A stretch of DNA of 64,000 nucleotides, taken from CAIQPS01 sp963721365 (lineage in GTDB: Bacteria; Actinomycetota; Thermoleophilia; RBG-16-64-13). Shown piece by piece: positions 17,884-27,321 of the stretch; position 1 is the first letter of the stretch, and every line of letters begins with the position of its first letter. The DNA lies in assembly GCA_963721365.1 (NCBI GenBank), contig CAVRJE010000020.1, positions 111,410 through 175,409 of the forward strand, in the 5' to 3' direction. The notes beneath the pieces were generated by a model. That model saw only the letters and a list, made by a program, of their open reading frames with translations. It did not search any database and was not told the origin of the DNA. A program made the position numbers and the translations under genes.

Positions 17884-19133
17884 ACTGCCTGCTTCTTGCT
17901 CCCCTTGAAGAAGGCCATACCGGCGATCGCGACGACGCCGAAGGCCGCGAGCATCAGGTAGCCGGCGATGTACGCGCCGCGCGAGCTGTCCCCCGCGTCG
18001 AGCAACAGGCCGAAGAACCACGGGAACAGCATCGAGCCCGCAAAGCCCAGCGCCGTATTGAGGCCTGTCGCCGGTCCGACCTGCCAGGGCTTGGCCACGA
18101 CCTCAGGCAGGTAGCTGATCATCGGGGGGAAGTAGGTCATGCTGAAGAACCCGGCCAGCAGCACCATGACGAAGACGAGGGGTACTCCGGGCACGAAGCC
18201 TACGAGGGCTGTCGCCAAGACCATCGGGATCATCGACCAGATGATGACCCCGAATTTCCCCCATCGTCCTGACGCGATCGCGCCGAGCGGATTACCGACG
18301 AACTGGGCCACCCCGAGCCCGGCGAGCAGGTACAGCGAGATCGTCTCGGGCGAACCCTGGATGTCCTGGAGGAACTGCGGTGTCCACACAAGGATGCCGA
18401 CGCCGATGGCCAGGGCGGCGGCGTTTATGAGGCTCAAGAGGAGCACCTTGCGGTTGGTGACGACCGACCGTAGCGCGGAGGCCAGCCCGCGGACCGTAGT
18501 CGCCCCCTCGGGATGGGACGGTAGCGCCCTGATCGCTTTTTGAGACAGGACCGCCACGCCCAGGATCAGGCCCAGGCCCGCGGTCGTGAGGAAGACCGCC
18601 CGGTACCCCCCGGCGATCTGGACGCTGGGCATGACCAGCAACGCCACCATCTCGCCGATCCCCCAGCCTGCTCCCAGGATGCCCCAGGCTCTACCCAACC
18701 ACTTGGGAGGAAGCGCGTGGGCCAGGACCGGGCTGCAGGTGGCTACCACCATCCCGCCCCCGAGCCCTTGGATGGCGCGCCCGACGACGAAGCCAAACAT
18801 GCCCGAACTCAGGCCGAAGATGAGGGAGCCCACGAAGAAGCAGCCGCAGCAGACGACGAGGAGCCGCCCGCCCCAGCGGGCGGCGCCGATCCCCGAGGAG
18901 ATCCCGGACACTCCGTAGAATGCCATGAAGACGGTGGTCAAGAGCCCGATCTGCGCGTTCGTGAGCCCGAGACCCTCCAGCTCGTTCTGCACCACCGGCA
19001 TGAGCGAAAGGGTGATGGCCCCGGTCGCGAACACGAACATGAGGATCACCGCCAGGACGTCGGCCCTCGGTCGGGTGGCGACCACCAAGGCGCCGGCTTT
19101 CACCGACTCTGGGCTATGAGGATCTTGGGCCAT
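17880..19133 (-). CDS. MFS transporter (first of a tandem pair)
   Basis: A 417-residue, 12-helix MFS carrier. The loop 2-3 region reads SGISSGIGAARWGGRLLVVC and helix 4-5 reads GRAIQGLGGGMVVATCSPVL, matching the paralogue downstream. The start ATG at 19133 lies 91 nt from the divergent FAD oxidoreductase start, so the two operons share one regulatory region containing a short palindrome. The cytoplasmic tail ends FKGSKKQAV. Substrate unknown. Confidence 0.87.
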   Translation of the reverse strand: MAQDPHSPESVKAGALVVATRPRADVLAVILMFVFATGAITLSLMPVVQNELEGLGLTNAQIGLLTTVFMAFYGVSGISSGIGAARWGGRLLVVCCGCFFVGSLIFGLSSGMFGFVVGRAIQGLGGGMVVATCSPVLAHALPPKWLGRAWGILGAGWGIGEMVALLVMPSVQIAGGYRAVFLTTAGLGLILGVAVLSQKAIRALPSHPEGATTVRGLASALRSVVTNRKVLLLSLINAAALAIGVGILVWTPQFLQDIQGSPETISLYLLAGLGVAQFVGNPLGAIASGRWGKFGVIIWSMIPMVLATALVGFVPGVPLVFVMVLLAGFFSMTYFPPMISYLPEVVAKPWQVGPATGLNTALGFAGSMLFPWFFGLLLDAGDSSRGAYIAGYLMLAAFGVVAIAGMAFFKGSKKQAV

Positions 19134-19152
19134 CGTGCCTCTTCGCGCCGGT

Positions 19153-19171
19153 CATCCCCGGAGCGGGGATG
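19153..19171. promoter_or_regulatory. Palindrome in the divergent promoter region
   Basis: CATCCCC (19153-19159) and GGGGATG (19165-19171) form a perfect 7-bp inverted repeat with spacer GGAGC, midway between divergent genes. It is a plausible operator for coordinated control of the MFS pair and the molybdoenzyme operon; no regulator gene is adjacent. Confidence 0.4.
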
Positions 19172-19224
19172 TGTCAGCCGCCATAGTATCGAAAGCCTCA
19201 CCGCGCGTGTTACTCTCCAGAATA

Positions 19225-20586
19225 ATGGCAATCGGAGCGAATCTCATTATCATCGGGAACGGGGCGGCGGCGGCCGAGGCGGTGCTGGCCGCGCGCGCCA
19301 ATGGATACGACGGCGAGATCCGGCTGTTCGCGGACAACCGGCACGCACCCTACAACCCGATGCTCGGCACATACCTGGTCGCCGGCAAGATCCCGCTCGA
19401 GCGCGCATTCCCCTTCGGCGACGAGGCTGCCTTCTACGGAACCAACCGGGTGACCGCTCACCTGGGCGAGCCCGTGACCCATCTCGATGCGGAGGCGCGG
19501 GTTCTCACCAGCGCCGCGGGCGAAGCCTACGAATACGACCGCTGTCTGGTCGCCACCGGCGCGAGGCCGGCGGTGCCGCCCATACCGGGACTCCGGGAGG
19601 CGCTCGCGCAGTCCGAGGGGCGGCGTGTGTTCACCATCCAGACACTCGACGATGCTCTGGCACTGAAGCGGGCGGTCGATGAGTTGCGGGCCGGCGGCGA
19701 GGGGGCAGGAACGTCCGGCGAGCCGGCGCGCGCGGCCGTCATCGGCGCCTCGTTCGCCGGGGTGAAGATCGCGGCAGTGCTGCACGACATGGGCCTGCGG
19801 GTCTCTCTTGTGGAGCGCGAGACGTCCATCCTCCCCCTTTCGGCCCATCCCGATTGCGCTCGTATCATGGAGGCCCACCTTCTCGAGGAGGGCTACGAGT
19901 TGCGGCTGGGTGCGGCGCTGGCGGGATTGGAGATGGCTCCTCCGCCCACAGGCACCCGGGCAGGCGCCGGCTCCGGAAAGATCCGCCTGAATTTCGGCGC
20001 GCTTCCGGGTGCAGCCGATCCGGGCGGCGCCGGGGGGACCGCCTGCGAAGAATCGGCCACCCAAGAAGATGTCGACATTGTGGTCGTTTGCACCGGCAAT
20101 CGTCCCTCGCTGAGTTTCCTCACTCCCGGCCAGATCGACCTCGGCGTGGGTATCCTGGTCGATGAGCAGATGCGCTCGAACGTGCCCACCCTCTACGCGG
20201 CCGGCGATGCCGCTCAGGGCAAGAACGTGTTGTCGGGCCGTCATGAGACAATCGGACTATGGTCGAGCGCCCGTTATCAGGGCCGCGCCGCGGGCCGCAG
20301 TCTCGCCGGCGTTCCGTCGGGATATCGCGGCGGCGTGCCGCACAACATCACCCACGTCGGTCGCATGCTCTTTGCCAGCGTTGGCTGTATGAACGACTAC
20401 GACAGGATGGTTGTCTGTAGCGAAGGCGACTCGCACCAGTTCCGCGTCTGGCAGGACGGGCGCCTGGCGGGGGTCAATCTGCTCAATCGCTGTCTCTCGG
20501 CGGGGGTCACCAAACAGGCCCTGCTCAGAGCGGCGACAGGCTCGACGATCGAGACGGAGGCGACGTGGACAAGCTTCAGCGGATGA
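19225..20586 (+). CDS. FAD-dependent NAD(P)-disulfide-type oxidoreductase, electron-transfer subunit
   Basis: A 453-residue pyridine nucleotide-disulfide reductase family protein. The FAD-binding start is NLIIIGNGAAAAEAVLAARA, the ATGARP motif follows near residue 112, a second nucleotide-binding motif is AAVIGASFAGVKIAAVL, and the FAD-contact LYAAGDAA precedes the C-terminus. It lacks the redox-active CxxxxC of true disulfide reductases, as in NADH oxidase or ferredoxin reductase-like members. ATG 19225 is chosen because the FAD motif begins within 10 residues. It overlaps the molybdoenzyme gene by 22 bp, so it probably links that enzyme to NAD(P)H or ferredoxin. Confidence 0.85.
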   Translation: MAIGANLIIIGNGAAAAEAVLAARANGYDGEIRLFADNRHAPYNPMLGTYLVAGKIPLERAFPFGDEAAFYGTNRVTAHLGEPVTHLDAEARVLTSAAGEAYEYDRCLVATGARPAVPPIPGLREALAQSEGRRVFTIQTLDDALALKRAVDELRAGGEGAGTSGEPARAAVIGASFAGVKIAAVLHDMGLRVSLVERETSILPLSAHPDCARIMEAHLLEEGYELRLGAALAGLEMAPPPTGTRAGAGSGKIRLNFGALPGAADPGGAGGTACEESATQEDVDIVVVCTGNRPSLSFLTPGQIDLGVGILVDEQMRSNVPTLYAAGDAAQGKNVLSGRHETIGLWSSARYQGRAAGRSLAGVPSGYRGGVPHNITHVGRMLFASVGCMNDYDRMVVCSEGDSHQFRVWQDGRLAGVNLLNRCLSAGVTKQALLRAATGSTIETEATWTSFSG

Positions 20587-22832
20587 TCCAGGGCAAGATC
20601 CCGGGCGAGGCCACCGGGATCGAGATACGCAAGTCGGTCTGCACCATCTGCGACCCCCAGACGCAGTGCGGCCTTGACTGCTACGTCAAGGACGGCCGAA
20701 TCATCAAGGTGGAGGGCTCGCTGGAGAACCCGCATAGTGGCGGAACGCTCTGCGCCAAAGGCGCCGCTCAGCGCCAGTGGGTCTACCACGAAGAGCGGCT
20801 TCGCACCCCCCTCAAGCGGGTCGGGCCCCGCGGCTCGGGGGAGATGGTCCCCATCTCCTGGGCCGAGGCGCTCGACAACATCACCGAGAATCTGCAGAAG
20901 CTCAAGGCCGAGAGCGGGCCGGAATCGGTCGTCTTCTACTGCGGCTATCCCAAGCAGATGCGTCCATTCGTCCAGCGCCTCGCCTTCCTGTACGGTTCAC
21001 CCAACTACTGCACCGAGTCGAGCACCTGCTTCACAGCCATGTCCATGGGCTGGCGCCTGGACTACGGGCAGATGGCCGGGCCCGACCTCGCCCACACCAA
21101 GCTGCTCTTCGTATGGACGGGCAATCCCTTCTACGCGGGCACTCCCAACGCCCGCAAGCTCATGGACGCCAAGGAGCGGGGAGTCAAGTTCATCGTCGTC
21201 GACCCGCGCAACTCGCCCATCGCGGCTCTCGCCGACCTGCACCTGCAGTTGCGGCCGGGCACAGATGGCGCCCTGGCCCTGGCGATGGCGAACGTGATCA
21301 TCTCGGAGGGGCTGTATGACCGGCAGTTCGTTTCCGAATGGTCCCGCGGCTTCGACGAGTACCGCGCCTACGCAGCCACTTTCACTCTGGAGCGGGCCGA
21401 GGAGATCACCGGCGTGCCGGCCGCGCTCATCCGCGAAGCGGCGGTTCTCTACGCCACCACCAGGCCGGCGGCCATGATGCCCAGTTCGACCCCCGTGGTC
21501 CACCACACCAACGGCGTGCAGAACCAGCGGGCCGCGGCCACTGTTGGTCGGCCTCACCGGCAACTTCGACATCCCCGGGCGGCAATGTGTCCCAGCCGGC
21601 CGGCTGGCTCGAGGTCGGCGGCGCCGGCTTCCCGTCGCGTGACCAACCCGTTCAAGATGCCGCGCAAATGGAGCGACCTACCGCCTCGCGTCGGTGGCGA
21701 ACGCTTCCCGGTCTGGACCGAGATGATCGACCAGGGTCAGGCCATGGATATCCCCCGCCAGATCAACACGGGCGAGCCGTATCCTCTGCGCGGATTCGTG
21801 GGCTTCGGCGTGAACTACCGCATGTTCCCAGGGTCCACGGACTGGCTGGAAGCGGTGCAGAAGCTTGACTTCATCTGCATTACCGACCTCTTCGCCACCG
21901 ACACCTCCAAGTACGCCGACATCGTCCTGCCGGCCTGCGGCTCGGTCGAGCGGAGCGAGGTGCGCGGCTACCCGCAGAAATACGTCATCGCCACCCAGCC
22001 GGTCATCGAGCCGATAGGCGAGTCCCGCTCCGACACCGACATCATCTTCGGCCTTGCCCAGAAACTGGGGCTGGACTACCAGAACTACGACGGAGCTCCC
22101 GGCGGCGCACCGGCCGAACTCGGCGGCTTCCTGCCCAACGGCGCCCCGGACTTCGGCGAAGCCTTCGATGCGGCCATGGACTGGATCCTTCAGCCGAGCG
22201 GGATGACTATGGCCGAGCTCAAGGAGCATCCCGGCGGGATGCCGGTACCGAACCCCCTCCCCATCGCCTACAAGAAGTACGAGAAGAACGGGTTCCCCAC
22301 GCCGAGCGGCAAGATGGAGTTCGCTTCGTCCATCCTCGAGAAGCACTCCGACCACCCGGGAATCGACGCCCTGCCGATCTACAACGAACCCAAGCTCAGC
22401 CCGGTCTCGACGCCCGACGTGGCCGCCGACTACCCGCTGGTGCTCGGCACGGGCACGCGACTACCAATGTTCATCCACTCCCGCACTTTCCGGCTGCCCT
22501 GGACCCGCAGCCTGCGCCGTGACGCTATGGTCGACCTCAACCCGGCGGACGCCGCCAAGTACGGCATCGCCCAGGGCGACCTCGTGGAACTCTCCACCCC
22601 CAAGGGCGCCATCCAGGTGAAGGCCAACGTGACCGAGCTTGCCCGGGCGGGGGTCGCGCACATGTACCACGACTACCCGGAGGCCGACGTGAACTCGCTG
22701 CTGCCCGGCGACTACCTCGATCCCATCTCCGGCTTCCCTGGGTTCAAGTCCTCGCTCTGCGCGGTCAAGAAGATAGCGCCCGGAGCCACGGGAGCGCCGA
22801 CGGCCGCGGGAGCACAGGGGGTGAAGCCATGA
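20565..22832 (+). CDS. Molybdopterin oxidoreductase catalytic subunit (DMSO-reductase superfamily), three compensating indels
   Basis: The ~755-residue product has an N-terminal [4Fe-4S] site (CTICDPQTQCGLDCYV and a distal C in GTLCAKGA), the molybdopterin domains and a C-terminal MoCo-binding domain (YPLVLGTGTRLP onwards). At about residue 150 the segment ESSTCFTAMSMGW holds the probable Cys ligand to molybdenum; no selenocysteine is used here. Between about 21540 and 21640 the frame wanders for ~35 residues before returning. Reading the other frame restores VGLTGNFDIPGG and GGNVSQPAGWLEVGG, which are conserved in this superfamily, so these are indels. The substrate is unclear: the family includes thiosulfate and arsenate reductases, acetylene hydratase and aromatic dehydroxylases. 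GTG start at 20565. Confidence 0.88.
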   Translation: MDKLQRMIQGKIPGEATGIEIRKSVCTICDPQTQCGLDCYVKDGRIIKVEGSLENPHSGGTLCAKGAAQRQWVYHEERLRTPLKRVGPRGSGEMVPISWAEALDNITENLQKLKAESGPESVVFYCGYPKQMRPFVQRLAFLYGSPNYCTESSTCFTAMSMGWRLDYGQMAGPDLAHTKLLFVWTGNPFYAGTPNARKLMDAKERGVKFIVVDPRNSPIAALADLHLQLRPGTDGALALAMANVIISEGLYDRQFVSEWSRGFDEYRAYAATFTLERAEEITGVPAALIREAAVLYATTRPAAMMPSSTPVVHHTNGVQNQRAAATVGRPHRQLRHPRAAMCPSRPAGSRSAAPASRRVTNPFKMPRKWSDLPPRVGGERFPVWTEMIDQGQAMDIPRQINTGEPYPLRGFVGFGVNYRMFPGSTDWLEAVQKLDFICITDLFATDTSKYADIVLPACGSVERSEVRGYPQKYVIATQPVIEPIGESRSDTDIIFGLAQKLGLDYQNYDGAPGGAPAELGGFLPNGAPDFGEAFDAAMDWILQPSGMTMAELKEHPGGMPVPNPLPIAYKKYEKNGFPTPSGKMEFASSILEKHSDHPGIDALPIYNEPKLSPVSTPDVAADYPLVLGTGTRLPMFIHSRTFRLPWTRSLRRDAMVDLNPADAAKYGIAQGDLVELSTPKGAIQVKANVTELARAGVAHMYHDYPEADVNSLLPGDYLDPISGFPGFKSSLCAVKKIAPGATGAPTAAGAQGVKP

Positions 22833-23332
22833 GCCACGCCTTCTACCTCGATGTGGATCGCTGCACCGGCTGCTTCACCTGCGCCGTGGCCTGCATGGAC
22901 CAGAACGACCTGGAGATCGGCACCGAGTCCACCGCCTGGCGCCAGGTATTCACGGTGGAGACTGGGTCGGGCACGGACGCCCGCCTCCGCTACATCTCCC
23001 TGGCCTGTATGCACTGTGAGGACGCCCCCTGCCTGATGGCCTGCCCCACAGGCGCCATCGCGCGCGAAGTTGGCACGAGGGTGGTCAAGGTCAGCGCCGA
23101 GTTGTGCATCGGCTGCCACAGCTGTTCCATCGCCTGCCCGTTCGGCGTGCCCCGCTTCGGCAATGACGGCACCATGCAGAAGTGCGACCTGTGCAGCGTC
23201 AGGCTGGAGAACGGCCTGGAGCCGGCCTGCGTCCGCGCCTGCCCCACCAAGGCTTTGCGCCAGGGCGACCCGAACGCTCTCTCGATGGACGTGGAGAAGA
23301 AGGCGGCCGCTCGACTGGCCGCGGGGTCGTAG
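22829..23332 (+). CDS. Four-cluster ferredoxin subunit (DmsB/HybA type)
   Basis: A 167-residue iron-sulfur subunit with four cysteine groups: CTGCFTCAVAC, CMHCEDAPCLMACP, CIGCHSCSIACP and CDLC with CVRACP, the classic 16 cysteines for four [4Fe-4S] clusters. It passes electrons between the molybdopterin subunit and another carrier. ATG 22829 overlaps the catalytic-subunit stop by 4 bp. No signal peptide and no membrane-anchor subunit are encoded nearby, so the complex is probably cytosolic, with the FAD protein as the other redox partner. Confidence 0.93.
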   Translation: MSHAFYLDVDRCTGCFTCAVACMDQNDLEIGTESTAWRQVFTVETGSGTDARLRYISLACMHCEDAPCLMACPTGAIAREVGTRVVKVSAELCIGCHSCSIACPFGVPRFGNDGTMQKCDLCSVRLENGLEPACVRACPTKALRQGDPNALSMDVEKKAAARLAAGS

Positions 23333-23374
23333 CGGGCGGGGCTGGAGCCTGCGAGGCCGGCTGCGCCGGGGATT

Positions 23375-24358
23375 CTAGACGGCCTGGCCTTCCGCGGCGG
23401 CGACCAGCGCTCGTAGGTTGCGCCCCAGAACCGTCGAGTAGTCCTCGAGGTCGAGAGCGGCGAGCTTTGCCCGCACCCCAGGCGGCAGTTGTTCCGCGGG
23501 CAGGTCGCGCAGTATCCAGCTCGTCTCTGCCCGATCGAACTCGGCGATCACTTGCGGGATGCGCAGGTGCACCCGGTTCGCCGGACACATCTCCTGACAG
23601 CGCATGCAGCCGACCAGGCTATTGTGGCCGTCCGCGCCCAGCCACTCGGGCCACTCCCGCTCGTGCTCGTTGAAGTAGGCGAGACACCGCTCGGCGTCGA
23701 TGAGCGTGCCGTCGTAGGGGATGCAGCCGCTGGGACACACGTAGTGGCAGTTGCGGCAGGGCGGACAGCAGCTCAAGCGCCAACTCCCCTTGGTCTTGTG
23801 GTCCTCCACATGCAAGGGCGCGTCGGTACAGAAGGCATCCAGCCGCACGAAGGAGCCCAGATTGCGGACGTAGGCGATGTTGTTGCGGCCGTACTGGGCC
23901 AAACCGGTGCGAACGGCGAGGAGTTTGACTGGTATGCGCGCTCGGGCGATCTGGAATCCCGCCGGTGCCAGCACCGAACGCGTGACCTCGAGGCAGCGGT
24001 CCTTGGCGGCGGTGGAGATGTAGGTGGGCGGTATGACCGCCTCAAAAGGCCCGCTCTCCAGGTGGAACCGCACCTTCGCGACCGGTGACCGAGATGCGAC
24101 GACGATCAGAGCACGCGCCTCCCCCACTTCCTCGGAGCACGAGAATGTGAGGCTTTCGGCATATTCGGCGAGAAGGGCCTCGCTCACCTGCCCGGTGGCC
24201 TGCAGCTCAGCGAGGATGGCGGCCAGTTCTCCGGCCACCGAGACGTCGGCGAGCCGGTGGGCGAACCCGGCGTCGTCGAGGGCCTTGCGGAGACGGGCGG
24301 TCAACGCGGTGTCGCCGGTCACCGGCCGGTCCTCGTTCGCCGAACGGTCCACCGTCAC
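23375..24358 (-). CDS. QueG-like 4Fe-4S reductase, function uncertain
   Basis: A 327-residue protein with the two-cluster C-terminal region of epoxyqueuosine-reductase-like proteins: CCPPCRNCHYVCPSGCIP and CMRCQEMCPANR. The N-terminal part (AVIPPTYISTAAKD, GRNNIAYVRNLGSFVRLDAF) resembles the cobalamin-binding half of QueG but is divergent, so a true queuosine role is unsure; related proteins act in other reductive reactions. GTG 24358 is chosen since it overlaps the stop of the upstream gene by 4 bp (GTGA). Converges toward the ferredoxin gene. Confidence 0.75.
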   Translation of the reverse strand: MTVDRSANEDRPVTGDTALTARLRKALDDAGFAHRLADVSVAGELAAILAELQATGQVSEALLAEYAESLTFSCSEEVGEARALIVVASRSPVAKVRFHLESGPFEAVIPPTYISTAAKDRCLEVTRSVLAPAGFQIARARIPVKLLAVRTGLAQYGRNNIAYVRNLGSFVRLDAFCTDAPLHVEDHKTKGSWRLSCCPPCRNCHYVCPSGCIPYDGTLIDAERCLAYFNEHEREWPEWLGADGHNSLVGCMRCQEMCPANRVHLRIPQVIAEFDRAETSWILRDLPAEQLPPGVRAKLAALDLEDYSTVLGRNLRALVAAAEGQAV

Positions 24359-25908
24359 GGGGCCGTCGGGAGCATCTGCTCCCCGCGGTCCTTGCCGCTC
24401 ACGCCGTACGAGATGATCATGCGGTCGGTTATCCACTCGACCGGACAGCGGTCGTCGGTCCAGTAATCCTCCATCGGAGCGACCTGGGTCCACTCCTTGG
24501 CAAGCAGGTCGGTCAGGGGCAGGATGTCACTCGGCGCCTGGATCGCCCGCGACGCCAGCACCTCCGGATCAGTGTCCTCCGCGAACCCGAGCACCAGCTG
24601 GTTGAAGTTCAGGGCCGGCCACTTCATGACGAGTGGGAACTGGGTGGCCAGCGTCCCCGAGACAGAGCGGGAGAGCCGGTCGTCACCGGGGACCGTGGAG
24701 ACGTTGAGGGCGACGATGCCGTCGGGCGCCAGGTGGTCGCGACACAGCTTGAAGAAGTCCGCCGTGGCGAGGTAGAAGGGGACATACGGCTGGCGGTAGG
24801 CGTCGATGAAGATGAGGTCGTACTTCTCTTTGGCCGCCTGCAGGAACGGGCGGGCATCGGCAGTGACGACACTCAGCCGCGGGTTATCGGTCGCGCCGAA
24901 GAACTTCTTGGCGACCGCGTTGACTTCGGGGTCGATCTCGACACCGTCGATGGACACGTCCGGGTAGTAGACGCCGAACGAGCGGGCGGTCGTCCCCCCG
25001 GCGTTCCCGAGGATGGCGATCCGCTTGACCGGGCGCTCCATGAGAGGCGGCACGGTCAGGAACATGTCCCACTCCCCACCGGTGAGCACGGTGTTGGGCC
25101 GCCAGAGGGAATGGACGGCGAAGCCTTCGTTCAAGTAGAGCAGGTGGGCTTCATCTCGTTGTACGACCTGGACGAACTGGTACCGCGATTCCTTCTCGTA
25201 GATGAGGCCGGCAGTCGCCTTGACTGCTCCGGGCGGAATGGCCATGAGACCGGCCAGCACCACCGGGACGACGAGCCAACGCCAGCCCAGGAGCAGACAC
25301 GCGGCGGCGGCGATTATCGCCGCCGCCCCGATCAGGGTGCGTTGGGTGCCGAGCAGGGGGATGGTCACGAGCGGCGGGAGAAAGGTGCCCACGAGACTGC
25401 CCGCGGTCGACAGGGCAAAGATGCGCCCGGCGGTCGACCCGGCCTTGTCCATGTCCGTTATGCCGAGGCGGATGGCGAATGGCGTGACCATTCCGAGCAG
25501 CAGGACCGAGGGCACGAATAGGATGACGCAGGCAAAGAACGACCCGAGCACCGCACCGGTGGAGACCGAGTCGATGCCGTTGATGGTCACGTTGAGGAAC
25601 GGCCGGGCCACGAAGGGGATGATGGCGGTGAGGACGGCGCCGCCCAGCACGATGAAGCCCAGCAGCCGCGGGCTCGGCCACCTGTCGGCCAGCCGCCCCC
25701 CTATGACGTACCCGAGCGACAGCGCTATGAGGATCAGACCGATGATGTTCGCCCATATCATGGTCGACGAGCCGAAGTAGGGAGCGAGCAGCCGCGAGGC
25801 GCACATCTCGGTGGCCATGGTGCCTATCCCGGCGAAGAACACGAGCCCGTACAGCGCGGCCGGGCGGACCAGCGGTATCTGGGTGACCGCCACCGGGGCG
25901 ACGGCCAC
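24355..25908 (-). CDS. Membrane-anchored spermidine-synthase-like protein (fused polytopic domain)
   Basis: The 517-residue protein has six to seven N-terminal membrane helices (FFAGIGTMATEMCASRLLAPYFGSS in the first one or two) joined to a C-terminal Rossmann methyltransferase-like domain of the spermidine synthase family. There RIAILGNAGGTTARSFG is the nucleotide-binding glycine loop and VEIDPEVNAVAKKFF the acidic strand end; YDLIFIDAYRQPYVP occupies the catalytic position. Such fused proteins are common in actinobacteria and often do not make polyamines; the true substrate is unknown. The end overlaps the next gene by 4 bp. Confidence 0.83.
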   Translation of the reverse strand: MAVAPVAVTQIPLVRPAALYGLVFFAGIGTMATEMCASRLLAPYFGSSTMIWANIIGLILIALSLGYVIGGRLADRWPSPRLLGFIVLGGAVLTAIIPFVARPFLNVTINGIDSVSTGAVLGSFFACVILFVPSVLLLGMVTPFAIRLGITDMDKAGSTAGRIFALSTAGSLVGTFLPPLVTIPLLGTQRTLIGAAAIIAAAACLLLGWRWLVVPVVLAGLMAIPPGAVKATAGLIYEKESRYQFVQVVQRDEAHLLYLNEGFAVHSLWRPNTVLTGGEWDMFLTVPPLMERPVKRIAILGNAGGTTARSFGVYYPDVSIDGVEIDPEVNAVAKKFFGATDNPRLSVVTADARPFLQAAKEKYDLIFIDAYRQPYVPFYLATADFFKLCRDHLAPDGIVALNVSTVPGDDRLSRSVSGTLATQFPLVMKWPALNFNQLVLGFAEDTDPEVLASRAIQAPSDILPLTDLLAKEWTQVAPMEDYWTDDRCPVEWITDRMIISYGVSGKDRGEQMLPTAP

Positions 25909-25998
25909 GGGTCGACCGCCGGCAGGACCGCCGCGGCCGCGGCCGCCTCTGGCGCCGCGCCGCTCACGTGGGCCTCTGTCATGCGGAACTCCTCACAC

Positions 25999-27196
25999 TC
26001 ACGATGCCTCCCGGGGACTCATGCCCGCCTCAACGGCCGCCTGCCGCAACGCTCTTGCCAGGGCCCATTCTGCGGCCTCGTTTGCCCGGGCGGCTTCCTC
26101 GGCTTCGTCCTCGAGGTAGATGCGGCGATACGAGAAGGCGGCGACCAACACGACGAACTCGACAGCGAGTCCGATCAAAGCCTTAGACTGATCTTGATAG
26201 AAGACCAACAGGTAGACCACGGTCAGGTCGACGATGAGGGCCGGGATCGCGATGCTCAAGCCGCGCCATTCCCGGCGCAACCCGATGAGCACCCCTCCCA
26301 CGACCATGGCCAGACCCACGCTGCCTTCCAGCACCGCGCGAACCGAGAACCAGATCTTGTCTCCCAGTGCTGCCAACTCTCCGGGTGAGACGAGCGAACG
26401 CAGGAAATCGGTTGCACCCGAAGACGGCGAGACCGCGAGAAACGCCAGCAGAGCCATGTCGAGGACCGCGTAGACGCCGCCGGCCACCAGGGTGAACACG
26501 AGGAACGCCCACAGCCGCGGCCGGGTGAAGACCTTCCGGGCGCAGGCCCGGGTGCTCGTGAGGGCGCATTGCACGCGCCCGGGCTGGGGCTCCACGATGC
26601 GGGGGCGCTCGCCCTCCACGTAGGCCAGCATGGCCTTCGCCAGTTCCCGCGTAGCCGGGTCCTTGGCCGACGTGCTCGCCAGTTCGAGGCTGCGGGACAG
26701 CGCGTTCAGATCGTGCCGGCTCATCTCGTGGTCGAGTACGCCGGACATCTGCTCGAAGGCCCTGTACATCTCCCCCCGCACGTCCCGCCCCGGCGGGCGG
26801 CGCACCCCCAGGTACACGAGCACGGTCACCAGGAAGAGGGCGTAGATGATGGGGGCCGCGGCGGGCGTGAAGTAGTTGTTGGTCTGCGTGACGAACTTGC
26901 CCACCTCGTCGATGAAGAAACCCACGCCGCATCCACAGAGTACGGCGCCGAGGTAGAGCGCCCAGCGGTTCGCGAAGACCAGCAGGACGAGCGACCCGGC
27001 GAAGAGACCGAGGCCACCCCACAGGACGTGGGCGATGTGGATGGAGTCGTTGCCGAGTCTGCGCGTAGCCGGTGAGCTTGAGGATGCCGCGAAGCAGGAC
27101 CACCGTGAGCGCGAACGTCACCAGGGAGATGAGCACGTACTGTTCCGAGCGGTAGCGTCTGACCGGACGGAGATTCCTGATGCGTTCAAAAGCCAT
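25999..27196 (-). CDS. Polytopic membrane protein, frameshifted, function unknown
   Basis: The N-terminus MAFERIRNLRPVRRYRSEQY is followed by one helix (VLISLVTFALTVVLLRGIL). After a single-base shift near 27066 the frame reads HVLWGGLGLFAGSLVLLVFA and then GFFIDEVGKFVTQTNNYFTP, a conserved-looking membrane loop. Four more helices follow, with a cytosolic helical stretch (FEQMSGVLDHEMSRHDLNALS) in between. The C-terminus is acidic and Ala-rich. The reconstructed product is about 395 residues. No family recognised with confidence. Confidence 0.65.
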
Positions 27197-27321
27197 GCAC
27201 GACCCTGACTATTGCGAACATGTGGGCCCGGTGATTATCCGGGAGGCTCCGAGGACATTCAAGGACGGCACCAGCGTGTGCTAAGGTCCAGAGTAGTGTT
27301 CAGCGATGTGGGAGGTGCACC

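Noticed and set aside
20565..22832. Selenocysteine in the molybdopterin oxidoreductase
   Set aside because: No in-frame TGA occurs at the metal-ligand position; the residue there appears to be Cys, and the wandering segment is explained by indels.
23375..24358. Confident assignment as queuosine-pathway QueG
   Set aside because: The ferredoxin half fits but the N-terminal half is divergent and no queuosine genes are nearby, so only QueG-like is claimed.
24355..25908. True spermidine synthase
   Set aside because: The membrane-fused family rarely makes polyamines and no speD or related gene is present, so only the fold is claimed.
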